DNA from: Ophiothrix spiculata
Taxonomy: Eukaryota; Echinodermata; Ophiuroidea; Amphilepidida; Ophiotrichidae
DNA length: 27,617 bases
Assembly: GCA_000969725.1 (NCBI GenBank)
Contig: JXSR01S040890.1
Strand: one strand, 5' to 3'
This document shows, in pieces, positions 1 through 9,784 of the stretch. The notes below the pieces were generated by a model. The model was not told the DNA's origin. It made no database searches and saw nothing but the letters and a program-made list of their open reading frames with translations. Within the stretch, counting starts at the first letter, position 1; the number at the start of each line of letters is the position of its first letter. Made by a program: the position numbers and the translations under genes.

Positions 1-35
1 TTAAATAATTGCAGTAAAAAAGTCTAACAATATAC

Positions 36-89
36 CCTCTGATATATACAATAATTTTGCCAACCAGTCATAGAAAAGTGCAGTTTATA
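36..89 (+). repeat. 54-bp direct repeat, left copy
   Basis: This 54-base segment recurs at 737-790 in the same orientation with only a few differences. It ends exactly where the inverted-repeat element at 90-733 starts, and the second copy begins three bases after that element ends. It is far longer than a normal target-site duplication. It may be a local duplication or a product of recombination between neighbouring element copies. Confidence 0.8.
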
Positions 90-733
90 TGTGATGACTC
101 ACACCGAAAGGGGGGACTTTGCATCATGGTTCCGACATCAAAATTGGCATCACAAGAAAGCTTAAGAGTTTCACAAGTAATTTGGTACCACAAACATTTC
201 GATACAACAATCCGTTCCGAAGATATGGCTATTTTAGTAAGAGCGTGTTGATATCACACTTTTCAAAAATAGCAATTGGAGAAAACATGCTTTAAAGTTT
301 GGGTTTGTAAAAGCATCAATTTTATTGAGTACTTTTCAACTATACACAAAATCTCCTTAGCAACGGGTACTTAGGAGCACTCAATCATCATCAAATTTGA
401 CACAGACATTGTCAAGATACATATCTTTAATTCAGTTACAAAAATATGGCAAATTAGGCATATTTTTAATTAACACGGATGTTTTTCTTCCGACCACAAA
501 ATTGTGAAAACAAGATTGACACGGTGTTAGAAAATTGTCTAAAAATCATCTTTTTTCGCAATTTTATAGAAAACGGCTTGGTAGGAAGATTTTTAAAACT
601 TTGAAGATTCATAATATCACAAAATCTCAAATCTCACCCCCAGACGAAAATTTTACCACTTCTCATCTTCAAAGCCTGATATCTCAGTTTGCAGATCGTC
701 GCAAATTCCCCCTTTTCGGTGTGAGTCATCACA
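90..733. mobile_element. MITE-like element with about 32-bp terminal inverted repeats
   Basis: The left end starts TGTGATGACTCACACC and the right end is its reverse complement, with inverted similarity of about 32 bases before the arms diverge. A TA lies directly outside each end, which would fit a TA target duplication, but this is weak in AT-rich DNA. The interior has no convincing coding capacity; the small ORF at 535-756 looks fortuitous. The superfamily is unassigned. Confidence 0.7.
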
Positions 734-736
734 TAT

Positions 737-790
737 CCTCTGATATTATACAATAGTTTTGCCAACCAGTCGTAGAAAGTGCAGTTTATA
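737..790 (+). repeat. 54-bp direct repeat, right copy
   Basis: This is the second copy of the segment at 36-89. It begins three bases after the right end of the element at 90-733 and runs into unrelated sequence after position 790. Confidence 0.8.
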
Positions 791-990
791 AACTACTTAA
801 AATACAATTCATACACTCCGCGTGTGCTGCGCATGTCACCTAGCCAATGATCAGAACGCACAAATATAAAGTATGCGGAGTGCAGAGGATTTTCACAATG
901 CACTGCGCTTGTTGCGTGGCGGGCGTTTAGTGCATGTGAATGTTTCATTGTTTTTGGCGGGTGATTATTTTTATGTTGTATATGAATTAG

Positions 991-1162
991 ATTAATAAAT
1001 TTGCATTCCATAATGCTCATAAAATGAGACAAAATCAATGCACTTGCGGTAAATTTTGATTGCTGTCCCCTACGGGCCTTGTGAATTGGACGCATCAAAA
1101 TTGACCGCGTGTGCATTGATTTTGTCTCATTTCACTCACGTATGAAATGCGCATTTATTAAC
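991..1162. repeat. Foldback inverted repeat
   Basis: Arms of about 70 bases (991-1061 and 1091-1162) are inverted copies, including the shared core ATGAGACAAAATCAAT. The loop is about 30 bases. Weaker inverted similarity extends outside the arms. It is probably a degenerate MITE; no target duplication is clear. No gene is seen in 791-990. Confidence 0.65.
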
Positions 1163-1236
1163 CTATAAATGAAGCATACTGTACTATACACATGAATATT
1201 TTCACATATCCAATTTGTAACCATTTTGCACATTAA

Positions 1237-1802
1237 CACTTGAGTGCATAAGGAGTGGTCCATATTGACCCTGGATTTTGTTTCGCGCTAAGCATGAAAA
1301 CGCAACATAACCAAATAAAGTTGTTTTATGTAATTGTCAAGGTTACAGGTAAGGGTTGCGCATGTTTTGGTGCAAAAAAATTAAAATCAGTCCCGTTATT
1401 TTTGAGATAATTAGCATAAACTGGTAGAAAGATGGCGGTGTTCAAATTTTGTTTTGTCCCTAAAACCAAAAAGATTATTTCAGCAATGTATTTGTAATTA
1501 TAATGTGATATAATGAACCAATTTGCATGAAAAATTCCTTTGGGAAAGCAGGTTTCAATTTTTTGGCGGGAAATTTTTCGGGAAAAATGCAAATTTGACA
1601 CAATTTGGAAATCTGGCTGCAATTTTGAAACGGAATGACGGATTTTTAATTTTTTTGGTTTCATATGAATTTATTTGAGTTGGTGTATCACTGTGTACTG
1701 TTTAACTAAATATAGAGAACATTGTTTTAAAGCGATCAAAATCCAGGGTCCATATGTCTCCCCCCCCCCCTTGTGCACTAAAACACCTTATGCACTTAAG
1801 TG
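1237..1802 (-). mobile_element. TTAA-target MITE, copy A
   Basis: This element is bounded by TTAA at 1233-1236 and 1803-1806. Its ends are CACTTGAGTGCATAAGG and the inverse of CACTTAAGTGCATAAGG. A related full-length copy lies at 10390-10985 in the opposite orientation and shares interior blocks throughout. TTAA duplication is typical of piggyBac and Kolobok elements, so this is likely a non-autonomous member of one of them. There is no transposase ORF. A run of C near 1761 interrupts the right end. Confidence 0.8.
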
Positions 1803-1972
1803 TTAATATTTCTAGGCACATGAAAATTTTGCATGGGAGTACATTTACATTAATTTTCGCTGTGCATTTATTTGCACGCATGAAAAATTGTGCAAACTAG
1901 TACAATGTCAAAATGAATGGAGGAAATTTGAAATTGTCTCAAATGATGATGAGAATCTGCTAATTCGTTTCT

Positions 1973-2059
1973 CCCTGCTTGTTCACAAAATACGTACAGG
2001 AAATATCTAGGTTTGGGTGCCATATAGATATTTCCTGTATTTTGTAAGAACAAACAGGG
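1973..2059. repeat. Hairpin with about 34-bp arms
   Basis: The arms at 1973-2008 and 2026-2059 are nearly exact reverse complements, with the shared core ACAGGAAATATCT, separated by 17 bases. It may be a small foldback element or the core of an older MITE. Confidence 0.7.
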
Positions 2060-2926
2060 GGCAATAACTTTACCCTTTGAAGTGTACATAATTTTTGTAA
2101 TCTCGTTGATAAACCTACCATCAAAAAACAATAATAGTTGGATATGGGCGTATTGATTTGCGCGTGTACGCAAGCGTTGAGACCACTGCATAAAAGTTGC
2201 ATTACATACGCAATACACTCTTTGCAGCAGCTTAAACAACGCATAAACTTATTATCAGTTCATAGATAACTAACAGCACAGGGTGTGTGTAAGAGTCACA
2301 GACTACGGGTTGTATCCGGGGCTTGGTATATTTTATTTCTAAAAACCATGAATACAGGTTTTGTTTTTAATGTGTTTGACCAATGAGATTACAGAAATCA
2401 TGTACACTAATAAAGGAACAAGTCTCATGTGCATAATTTTGTTTTTGATATATAAAATCCCATATTTTAAATATATCCATTATGTTTATAGAATGTTTTT
2501 TGTATATAAGAAGCAGATCTACCTTGCACATAGTTAGGCAGCTCTGTATGCTGGGCTCCGAGGTCTTATAAATCCAAAATAAGACGCCAGTAACCGCTAA
2601 TCTAAGCACTTGATTGGCCCGTATCAAAAGGCATTTGTTTTCAGCGTCAAATACATAAAATGTGTGACGCAGTGGTGATTGCACAAATTTCTTATAATGG
2701 GTAGTTAAACGCCGTTTGTCATGTAGAGGTGGCGTATGTTAACATCATCATTTTGTTAACCTCTTCACCAAAACCTTCCACTAATAAACGACTGCCGTGT
2801 ACTTAGGTAGGGCGAGTGAGCTGGCAAGTTGTGTAATTCTACTGGTCAAAATTTTGACTAATTATGATCAACCGTAATACCTGCGATGATGGGCAGTCTA
2901 AGCAATAGTGATACGCCCACATCGAG
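2060..2926. other. Stretch with no gene; possible TTC39 3' UTR
   Basis: No coding feature is supported here; the minus-strand ORF at 2367-2684 matches nothing I recognise. The stretch lies downstream of the TTC39-like stop codon on the minus strand, so part may be 3' UTR. A minus-strand AATAAA (plus TTTATT at 2332-2337) is one candidate polyadenylation signal, but such hexamers are common in AT-rich DNA. Confidence 0.4.
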
Positions 2927-3209
2927 GGTACCAACCCGGGGGGGGGGGGGGGGGGGTTCTTACTGACAAATGGTATATGGGGTGCTCAAAGGTTTTGGGG
3001 TGCATTTTCGTAATTTTTGTTATATTGATGGTTGGGTTTTCGTCAGAGACCCAATGCGCCCAAATTTAGGAAAATTTTGCCGAAAAAACATCAAATTTTC
3101 CAGAAATTGGGTGCTTTCTTTAGAAAAATGGTATAGAGATGGTCAAAATTCTGAAGTCTACTTTGTGCATCCCTGTACAATTATTTTTAAGAACCCCCTG
3201 GGGGGTACC
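2927..3209. mobile_element. MITE-like element with GGTACC ends and a long G run
   Basis: The left end GGTACCAACCC, a 19-base G run at 2938-2956 and GGTTCTTA are mirrored at the right end by TAAGAACCCCC and GGTACC (3188-3209). The interior is AT-rich and non-coding. It ends about 20 bases past the TTC39-like stop codon on the minus strand and so probably lies in that gene's 3' UTR. The superfamily is not assigned. Confidence 0.65.
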
Positions 3210-3230
3210 AGCATAGCAGCGCTGCAGCCA

Positions 3231-3314
3231 TTATTGTAAATCTTTATTCTTCTGTAACAAGGCATGTATTCTGACATTCAGTCTCTGCTCAAAGTCGTAA
3301 TCCTTATAGTGATC
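3231..3314 (-). CDS. TTC39C: Terminal exon of a TTC39-family (TTC39C-like) gene
   Basis: Read on the minus strand, a pyrimidine-rich acceptor (TTTCTATTGTAG) leads into 27 codons and a TAA stop at 3233-3231. The peptide begins DHYKDYDFEQRL and continues NVRIHALLQ. This resembles the C-terminal block of TTC39 tetratricopeptide proteins, where an Asp/Ser-rich turn precedes a RLHxRIHA-like helix; the YDF form is what I associate with TTC39C. The frame is phase 0 and follows on from the exon at 7211-7173, which ends KAK. TTC39 proteins are poorly characterised TPR proteins. The paralogue call rests on memory of the family, not an alignment. A MITE starts about 20 bases past the stop. Confidence 0.75.
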   Translation of the reverse strand, partial: DHYKDYDFEQRLNVRIHALLQKNKDLQ

Positions 3315-3507
3315 CTACAATAGAAACAAATCGGACAAAACGAAAGAGTTATAACTGATACAGAGATTGGTGGTATTGACTGGTTTTAGGCTATCAGCTA
3401 TAACCATTGACCAAAGTCATTTTTGTTAAAAATCCTTGTTGCAGTTTGGGCAATCACAAAAGCATGTGCTTTCCCATACAAAACAGCGGTTTAAATCGTC
3501 ATGTGAT

Positions 3508-3750
3508 TGCAAGAAAGTCGTATCTGCAATGGCTGCCCTGAGCTATATCTATTTTAACACTTGTCACAAGAATGTGAAAAATCCCTCAAAATTCCACTGT
3601 CTTATGTCAGTGGTTCTTGAAATGGTTCTTCAGGTGACGGTGTCACCTGAAGAACCATTTCAAAAACCACTGACTCAAGATTGGAGGTTATACAGTGTGC
3701 AATCCAAATTTATGATAAATGGCAGCTATTGCAGATACGACTTTCTTGCA
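3508..3750. repeat. Foldback with a near-perfect 33-bp central hairpin
   Basis: The central arms at 3606-3638 and 3642-3674 are reverse complements with one mismatch and a 3-base loop. The outer arms at 3508-3537 and 3721-3750 also pair with one mismatch. The sequence between inner and outer arms is only partly symmetric. It lies in the last intron of the TTC39-like gene and would fold on either strand. The ORF at 3436-3792 crosses the palindrome and is not credible. Confidence 0.85.
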
Positions 3751-4362
3751 CTCACACAACGAAATAGCATCGGTTATGGTCATGCATTTTGAACTTGACA
3801 CCTATTATAGTATTGCATTACAAATTTACAGAGATCGAGACACAATTTAATATATCCTCTCCAAATATTCAAATAAGCTAATTATACATTTTTGGAATGC
3901 TGAAGGTCAAAGCAATCTACGAGGGTCATTCAAAAAGTTCTACCCGTTGTATCATAACTTTTGTTCTATTAAAGGTAAGTTACTTGAAAATTGGCAAAAA
4001 TATAGCTAAGAATGTCATCTACACATGGTGAAACAATAATATTAATACCTTTTCTAGATTTCTGTAGGTTATCTGAAAAATTTAGTTCCTCTTGTGATCT
4101 ACTATGAAAATGTAAGAAAAATAAAGCTTCATAATGCAACCATTTAACATCTTGTTTTATTTAGGTCAATTTCTTCGTAAACTGTGTCTTTGGTGATTTT
4201 AATAATATTGCTGCAGGGACTATTTGTTCCTATTATTGCTGTGCATGCAAATGACCATTATTTTCAGTTTTGGTCAGTTTTTTAATCATACCGTATAACT
4301 GTAGGTACATTCTTACGTTTCATAAAATTTTCACTGTATAGCAATACTACATGGCTATATAA

Positions 4363-4694
4363 GGCCAAAGAAAAAAATAGTCTGTCTCAGCTTCCTGCGC
4401 GCATAGCTTTTAAAAATCCAAATTTAGCGCATTTCTTTTTTTTTTAGATTTTTGAGAGATTTTCAGGGTTTTTTCATCTTTTCTTCCACTACTAGAAAGT
4501 TTGAAAAAAGTTAAATAAACGTGAAAAAAATAGTGGCCAAAAATGCAAAAAAAAAAAAAAAAAAAAAAAAATGCAATAAAAAAAAAATTAGCTGTTTTTC
4601 CGCATCCGCGTAGCCCTTTTTTTACTTAAAAAAATGCATAGCCCTTATAGGGTTTTGACCTAAAGTAAGCTGAGACAGAGTTCTTTTTTTGGCC
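4363..4694. mobile_element. GGCC-ended MITE nested in the mariner-like element
   Basis: The left end GGCCAAAGAAAAAAATAG followed by TCTGTCTCAGCTT is mirrored by AAGCTGAGACAGAG and TTTGGCC at 4667-4694. The flanks are TAA on the left and TGA on the right, compatible with a decayed three-base TWA duplication as in PIF/Harbinger elements. The centre holds a long A run near 4546-4570. It has no coding capacity. Confidence 0.65.
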
Positions 4695-4912
4695 TGATGG
4701 CCTTTTCAATTCACTGTATTTGAGCCGCTTTTAAAACTGTTGCACATATTTTGACCGTTTCCGGTGTACCTTAAAATCTTACTGTGGGTTTCAGATCACC
4801 TACAGAAATCTAGAAAAGTTATTGGTACAATTTTTTAACTATGTGTAGGTGACATTCTTAGCTATATTTTGGCTGATTTTCAAGTAGCTACCGCAAAAGG
4901 TATGATACTGTA

Positions 4913-5200
4913 CAGGGTTCGTACACCTTGGAGCCTTTAAAATTCAAGGACTTTTCAATGACTTTCAAGGTCCAAAAGCATGATTTTCAAGGACTTACCA
5001 CAGCATAATTTGCAGTATGCTGAACTCTTGTTCCTGCCGACATCAATCCACTCGCTGAATTTGGGATCAGTTAGCCATAAATTATCAATTTTCAAGGACT
5101 TTCAAGGACTCTGTGCAAATTTCCAGGACTTTCAAGGCCTTGAAAAGGTGTTTTCAAATTCAAGGATTTTCAAGGACTCTCAAGGACCGTACGAACCCTG
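4913..5200. mobile_element. hAT-like MITE with TTCAAGGAC internal repeats
   Basis: The ends CAGGGTTCGTAC and GTACGAACCCTG are of hAT type. The interior repeats short variants of TTCAAGGACTTT many times. It interrupts the right arm of the mariner-like element. Comparison with the intact left arm shows the target was GATACAAC: the right flank keeps it and the left flank reads GATACTGT, fitting a decayed 8-bp hAT duplication. The plus-strand ORF at 4980-5228 is only a translation of these repeats. Confidence 0.8.
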
Positions 5201-5236
5201 GATACAACAGGTAGAACTTTTTGAATGACCCTCGTA

Positions 5237-6440
5237 TTTACAAAATATTTCAGCACATTATACAGGATGACCTTGAAGATATACAGGTTTGAACAGCAAA
5301 CTTGACTAACTCTCCTTTAGTTTGCAGGGCTAATTATACCACCTTTTTAGCTTTAAAATGACAACAAACACATGACAAAACCATCTTCTTTGGCAAAGAT
5401 ATGGTAGGTTGAATGGAACATGGTATGGAAATATGTAACAAAACCATCATGTTTGGGTTGCAAGTTCCAAATGTATGGCCGTATGTGTAATGCCTATGAT
5501 ATACTTACAAGACTCAGGTAGCGTCTGGTTTGATTTTAGACGCTATTAAGACGCTAACCAGACGCTAGCGTGTTAAAATATTTTCAACTTAAGCGTCTTT
5601 CTTTAGTGTCTAGCTAGATGCCAGCTGCGTTTTGTAGGGCATTTAAGACTGTTTCTTATATGCAGAGCTGAGTTTGAAAGCCATTAGTGACGCAGTCACA
5701 AATCTTTAAGAAATGTGATTAATAGTGTATGCCTCCTGGCTATGTGACTATTGTAGTAATTCCTCAACACACTTGAAACTGAGTACGTACCCTAATCCCC
5801 CTAATTGAGCTCCATGGCTGACAATGCTATAGACCATTTCAAAACCCATTCGGAAATCTCCGAAATATTGATCACATGGCCATTTTTTCAACCAATCACA
5901 TTCAACCTCATTAGTATGCACGATTTTGTCAACAACATTTTCCGAAAATTCTCCTGCATTTCGGCGCAATATAAGTGAAAAATAAATAGAACCAGACCAC
6001 TACATTATTAGATACATTTATTCTGAACAACTTTTGGCCGACGGTACCATAAGCTCTCCGATACACAAGATTCGGCTGATCTGCATTGATAAGCTTAAGA
6101 AAAAAGTCCTATCAACTAAAAGTGACTCATCAGCGCTAACGCTAATCATAAGTTAGATTCCGTACGCAACCAGTTAACGAGACCGCGAACATACCATTCT
6201 GGTTATTGTGTTGAAGAGTCACTTTTTCTGTCGGCAATTGCCGGAAAGTGTAAGATCAGCTTCGGAAATTCTTGGAAAGTCTTGTTTTGAAAAGGTCTAT
6301 TACACGGCACAGTATACGAAGTCCAGCATCTACATTCTAAATCTATGGCATGCTAAAGCAATCAAGACTCATACAAACTCCAATGCTCAATGTTGTGGCT
6401 TTGCTTGGACTTGAACCACAGCGATCGATACTACATAGGT
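5237..6440. other. Intronic stretch with no gene
   Basis: No exon with usable splice sites and no ORF with recognisable content is seen. The minus ORF at 5748-5969 and the plus ORF at 6208-6414 have no family features. A small hairpin lies at 5519-5567, with arms TAGCGTCTGGTT and AACCAGACGCTA and several AGACGCT copies inside. By position this is the last TTC39-like intron. Confidence 0.5.
5519..5567. repeat. Small hairpin with AGACGCT repeats
   Basis: The 12-base arms at 5519-5530 and 5556-5567 are exact reverse complements. The loop contains two further AGACGCT copies, so alternative pairings exist. Another copy of the motif lies near 5592 in inverted form. Confidence 0.6.
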
Positions 6441-6443
6441 TAA

Positions 6444-7112
6444 GGCCAGAGTCAGACAAATAATGACATCACAATAATTACAATAAATTTATTGTCGTAA
6501 TTAATTACGACATGCGGTCACACATATTACGACATCGCATTTAGTAGTAAAGTAATCTTTATTCAGGGTTTTAAACTCATATCAGTTACAAAAAAAAATT
6601 ACTACAATAAATAAAATGTCGTAATTAAAGGTGTAGGTTCCTATTTTAGGATGTGTATAATTTACTTTTAACTGATTGACCTTATGTAAATACAAAAGAA
6701 ATGGGAAATAGGTATACCAATTAATTTTACATTTTGTGCTGTATCTCCTAATCTATAAAGAATTTGGAGGTGAAATTTTTGATTCATATCAGAAAAATAT
6801 TGGCTTTCATTTGGCATCAAAAACATAAAAATATACTACTTCCGGTTGAGCCCTGGGGGATGAGAATGTGATCGGAACCTACACCTTTAATTACGAGGTT
6901 TTTTTCAGCATGCACACTATACTAATCCAATGTCCTTATTATAATTATTAAATTATTTTCAACATTATTACAATAAATCCAAGTCAACAATGGAAATTTT
7001 CATCGTTCACTTTTTTAATGTGACCAGATTGTAATATAATAAATAGGGGTCATAAGTATTATACCAAATTTATTGTAGTAAATGCAACGTCATCGTTCGT
7101 CTGACCTTGGCC
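6444..7112. mobile_element. PIF/Harbinger-like MITE with TAA duplication
   Basis: The left end GGCCAGAGTCAGAC and the right end GTCTGACCTTGGCC are inverted copies, and similarity continues for about 50 bases including AATAAATTT. TAA lies at 6441-6443 and 7113-7115, matching the TWA targets of PIF/Harbinger. A second element at 6629-6886 is inserted inside. No transposase or Myb-like ORF is seen. It ends 60 bases from the exon at 7173-7211. Confidence 0.8.
6629..6886. mobile_element. TTAA-target MITE nested in the Harbinger-like element
   Basis: The ends AGGTGTAGGTTCC and GGAACCTACACCT are exact inverted copies of 13 bases, flanked by TTAA at 6625-6628 and 6887-6890. TTAA with AG...CT ends suggests Kolobok-like or piggyBac-like mobilisation. 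It has no coding capacity. Being nested, it is younger than the surrounding element. Confidence 0.85.
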
Positions 7113-7172
7113 TAAAAGATCAAGAACTAACCAACTAAGGTAAACGGTCGGAGTTATCTTACTATATCTTAC

Positions 7173-7211
7173 CTTTGCCTTAATGACTAGTGCTTTTCCT
7201 TTAGCTGCCGT
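7173..7211 (-). CDS. TTC39C: Internal 39-nt microexon of the TTC39-like gene
   Basis: On the minus strand a strong acceptor (GATTTGTTTTTACAG) precedes 13 codons reading TAAKGKALVIKAK, followed by the donor GTAAGATA. The exon is phase 0 at both ends. Placed after the exon at 11503-11399 it gives LLLENPE-TAAKGKALVIKAK, and the terminal exon adds DHYKDYDF. That order matches the helix-turn-helix arrangement at the C-terminus of TTC39 proteins, where a PE turn is followed by a lysine-rich helix and then a Tyr-Asp-Phe or Tyr-Ser motif. An exon this small would be missed by ORF scans; the call rests on splice sites, phase and context. Confidence 0.75.
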
Positions 7212-7215
7212 CTGT

Positions 7216-8188
7216 AAAAACAAATCAATCAAGATAATTAAACTTTCACATGTTGACAGTAGATGAAAACCAATTATCAGACTGTGTAATATATCTTCAT
7301 TAGAAAGGAGCAGAGGACAAAATTTACCCTCTCTAGGTTCAACTCCAACCCCCCCCCCCCATGCACCCTTAAAAAATTGGGAACATCGAAACTTACCATT
7401 TGAAACTGTTCCACCATTTAACAGTTATTTTCAAATATTTGTTGTTGTTGTTAAAAACACTATCTGAGAAATGTTGGTTTATAGTACAAATGAGATTTAA
7501 TGTCATTTAAAGGTCTGGCTATCTGAAAACATCTACTTTTAAGGAAACTTGGGATAATAAAAAACTTTTGTGTATAGTGCTAATAAAATACACTGTTTTG
7601 TTAAGAAATCTTGGTTGGAAAAGTTAAAACTAAAAGGTTGATGAATTAGATTTTAAAATACTACGTAATATGAAGAGTTATTTCAAACAATTATTTCAAA
7701 TAATTTGGCAGTAACTTGGGATAATTAATAAGCTTGTTTTTGTATACAGCTATTAATCCTATAAATATTCTTCACAGCTCTCAAAGGGCTTTGTCTTATT
7801 TATGTAAAGTGAAGATATACATATAGTACAATGACCCCTTAATTTATTGTAATGAGATGGAAATTGGGTATTACAAGAATCTTGGTGTTGGATTTTAATC
7901 AGAATTTTCTAGGTTGATGGATGAGTTCCTGGGAAGGACGAAGTAAACGGATCTAGTCAAAATATACAGAGCAGTCCCTACGGAGTTGTAAATTTCAGTT
8001 GGATAGTTCACTTGAATTAGCCGATCTACTTATCCCTGTATAATGTAATTAAAGCGACTGGTAACAAGCTTGTTTGTGAGCTAATTTTAGCCTTGATTAG
8101 TCTGTACCCTAATTATTTCAGGTTGTTATGAATATTGTATACTTGACAAAATAAGCGTATTGATAATGGTGTTGTTTGTAGACTATAC
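7216..8188. other. Intronic stretch with no gene
   Basis: AT-rich sequence without a credible ORF. It contains a run of C near 7350, a short TTG microsatellite near 7439-7452, and two weakly similar blocks starting AACTTGGGATAAT near 7547 and 7711. By position it is TTC39-like intron. Confidence 0.5.
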
Positions 8189-8191
8189 TTA

Positions 8192-8569
8192 GGCCAAAAT
8201 AAAATATTGTTTGTTTGTCCATAACAGCTCCTGAAAAGGTAGGGTTTTTTTTTAAATTCTTTTGGTAATAAATGTACATGAAACTCAACTTAAAGAATGG
8301 AAAAATTGAACAAGAAATAAACTTAACTTACGAAAACAATATACCGCTTATTCCTAAGAGGTCTTATTGATAACTATAGTTCATGTCAATTCATATTCAT
8401 ATCATATTTTTCCAATTTGAAGACTTTCTCAGTGAATATTTGTATATTTTTATACGAAAAATCCTCAAATAAGAATTGGAAAATAAAATAAAAAACTTTA
8501 TAAAACACATGACCGGGCCAAATTTTGACGGTCGGTCAGGGGAAGACAAACAAACAAGTTTTGTTGGCC
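8192..8569. mobile_element. PIF/Harbinger-like MITE with TTA duplication
   Basis: The left end GGCCAAAATAAAATATTG leading into TTTGTTTGTC is mirrored on the right by GACAAACAAACAAG and TTGGCC. TTA lies at 8189-8191 and 8570-8572, matching the TWA target rule. It is about 378 bp and non-coding. A diverged direct repeat containing GATAATGGTGTTGT lies on both sides, at about 8157-8176 and 8614-8634. Confidence 0.8.
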
Positions 8570-8572
8570 TTA

Positions 8573-9046
8573 TTGTAGTCTAGATTGTTTTGTACATGTT
8601 CTATATCTGAAGGGTATTTGATAATGGTGTTGTATTGCTAATTTCATATACTAAAATAATTTCCATTTATATATGACATTACTATACAGTAATAATTCCT
8701 TCTCTGTCCTATTACACCCCCATAAACAGTTTATTGTTGATGTTGTCGTTTTTCACACTGAAAACATCGATTAAAACTATGCATTTACCCGTTAAAAGTA
8801 CAATGTCAAAATTGTAATCTTTAACTTTTAGGTTCTTACAAAAAATTAACACTTACGATCAAGATCACATTTCAAATTTCAGTTAAATTGGCCAAACTAA
8901 TTTGGTTTTATGAGCATTTTACACAGTGTACTTGCTTTGTATATCAATTTATGATTACCAATATAAGACAGGTTTTCACATTACAGAACTATAGTTTCAG
9001 CTGTGAAGTCCCTAAGTATTTTCATCTTTAAGCATAAATAACCAAA
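8573..9046. other. Intronic stretch with no gene
   Basis: No exon, RNA gene or clear repeat structure is supported here beyond the diverged direct repeat near 8614-8634. Confidence 0.45.
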
Positions 9047-9480
9047 TGAGTGGTGCTCTGGCAAAATGAGCGTAAAGTCGCAATTAAAGATTTTGAATAA
9101 ATGAATCGTAAAGTAAAATGTGATGAAAACATCAAATTTTGTTTTTGACATAAAATGTATTAATACATACGTGTTAATCTATATACCTCACGTTTTGAAG
9201 GTCAATTATGCCTGGAAGTGTGATTATTCACGGGTAATTAATCGCGTTTTGCTATCATACAATATAGTAGTCAGCAACTTTAAAATCGATTTGCGACAAT
9301 TTTTTACTGCCAGATTTTGAGTGGGCTGCACTGTATTTCGATCTCTAAGTGAAGATTGTAGAAAGAAAGTTTGGCATATCATATATCATTCGAAAGCTGA
9401 GATTATAGAGAATTGAAATATATTATAAACTCAATTTTGAAAATCGCAACTTTCTGCTCATTTTGCCAGAGCACCACTCA
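9047..9480. mobile_element. MITE family with GAGTGGTGCTC ends, copy 1
   Basis: The left end TGAGTGGTGCTCTGGC and following AAAATGAGC are mirrored on the right by GCTCATTTTGCCAGAG and CACCACTCA. AAAT directly flanks GAGTGG...CCACTC on both sides. A second, shorter, inverted copy lies at 12750-13091, where ATAT flanks both ends, so a four-base duplication is possible. The superfamily is not assigned. The ORF at 9120-9320 is not supported. Confidence 0.75.
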
Positions 9481-9510
9481 AATATCAATACAATAACTTT
9501 GATGGTATTA

Positions 9511-9780
9511 TAAACATGTTTTGATGACAGAATTGACAGAAGCTCATTTGAATAATGATGTCGGATACTCATTGACCAGATTGGATGTTATTATCACATC
9601 CTGTTGGGATCCTTTATTAAAATGGTTACACCAAGTCCCTCATTTCATGAATAAACATCAAACATTTTTCATGTATCCAGGTGCATAATTACTTATACTC
9701 CTTGACCATATTGAGCGGCATCATATGATGTTTGAATCCTCAAGATCAAGTCTCTCATTTGATGAATAAACATTAAACTT
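9511..9780 (+). repeat. About 280-bp direct repeat, unit 1
   Basis: This unit, starting AAACATGTTTTGATGACAG, is repeated at 10083-10385 at high similarity. Each unit also contains two diverged halves sharing the motif CATTTSATGAATAAACAT, so the unit is itself an old dimer. The junction between the units is occupied by the TTAA element at 9785-10078. Confidence 0.8.
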
Positions 9781-9784
9781 TTAA

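Larger units (their letters stand above)
3920..5234. mobile_element. Mariner/Tc1-like element with long inverted repeats, carrying nested insertions
   Basis: The ends are CGAGGGTCATTCAAAAAG and its reverse complement, flanked by TA at 3918-3919 and 5235-5236. CGAGGGTCATTCAA is typical of mariner-like termini. Inverted similarity continues for about 160 bases into each side once the insert at 4913-5200 is discounted. No transposase is visible, so it is non-autonomous. Two other elements, 4363-4694 and 4913-5200, sit inside it and are therefore younger. Confidence 0.85.

Noticed and set aside
3436..3792. 118-codon plus-strand ORF
   Set aside because: It runs through both arms of a foldback, so the frame is an accident of the palindrome.
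5748..5969. 73-codon minus-strand ORF between TTC39-like exons
   Set aside because: No fit to the TTC39 C-terminus, no suitable splice sites in phase, and the flanking exons already join without it.
7336..7346. GGTTCAACTCC, which fits a Pol III B box
   Set aside because: No convincing A box at the right distance, no cloverleaf stems and no SINE-like tail; the match is short enough to be chance.
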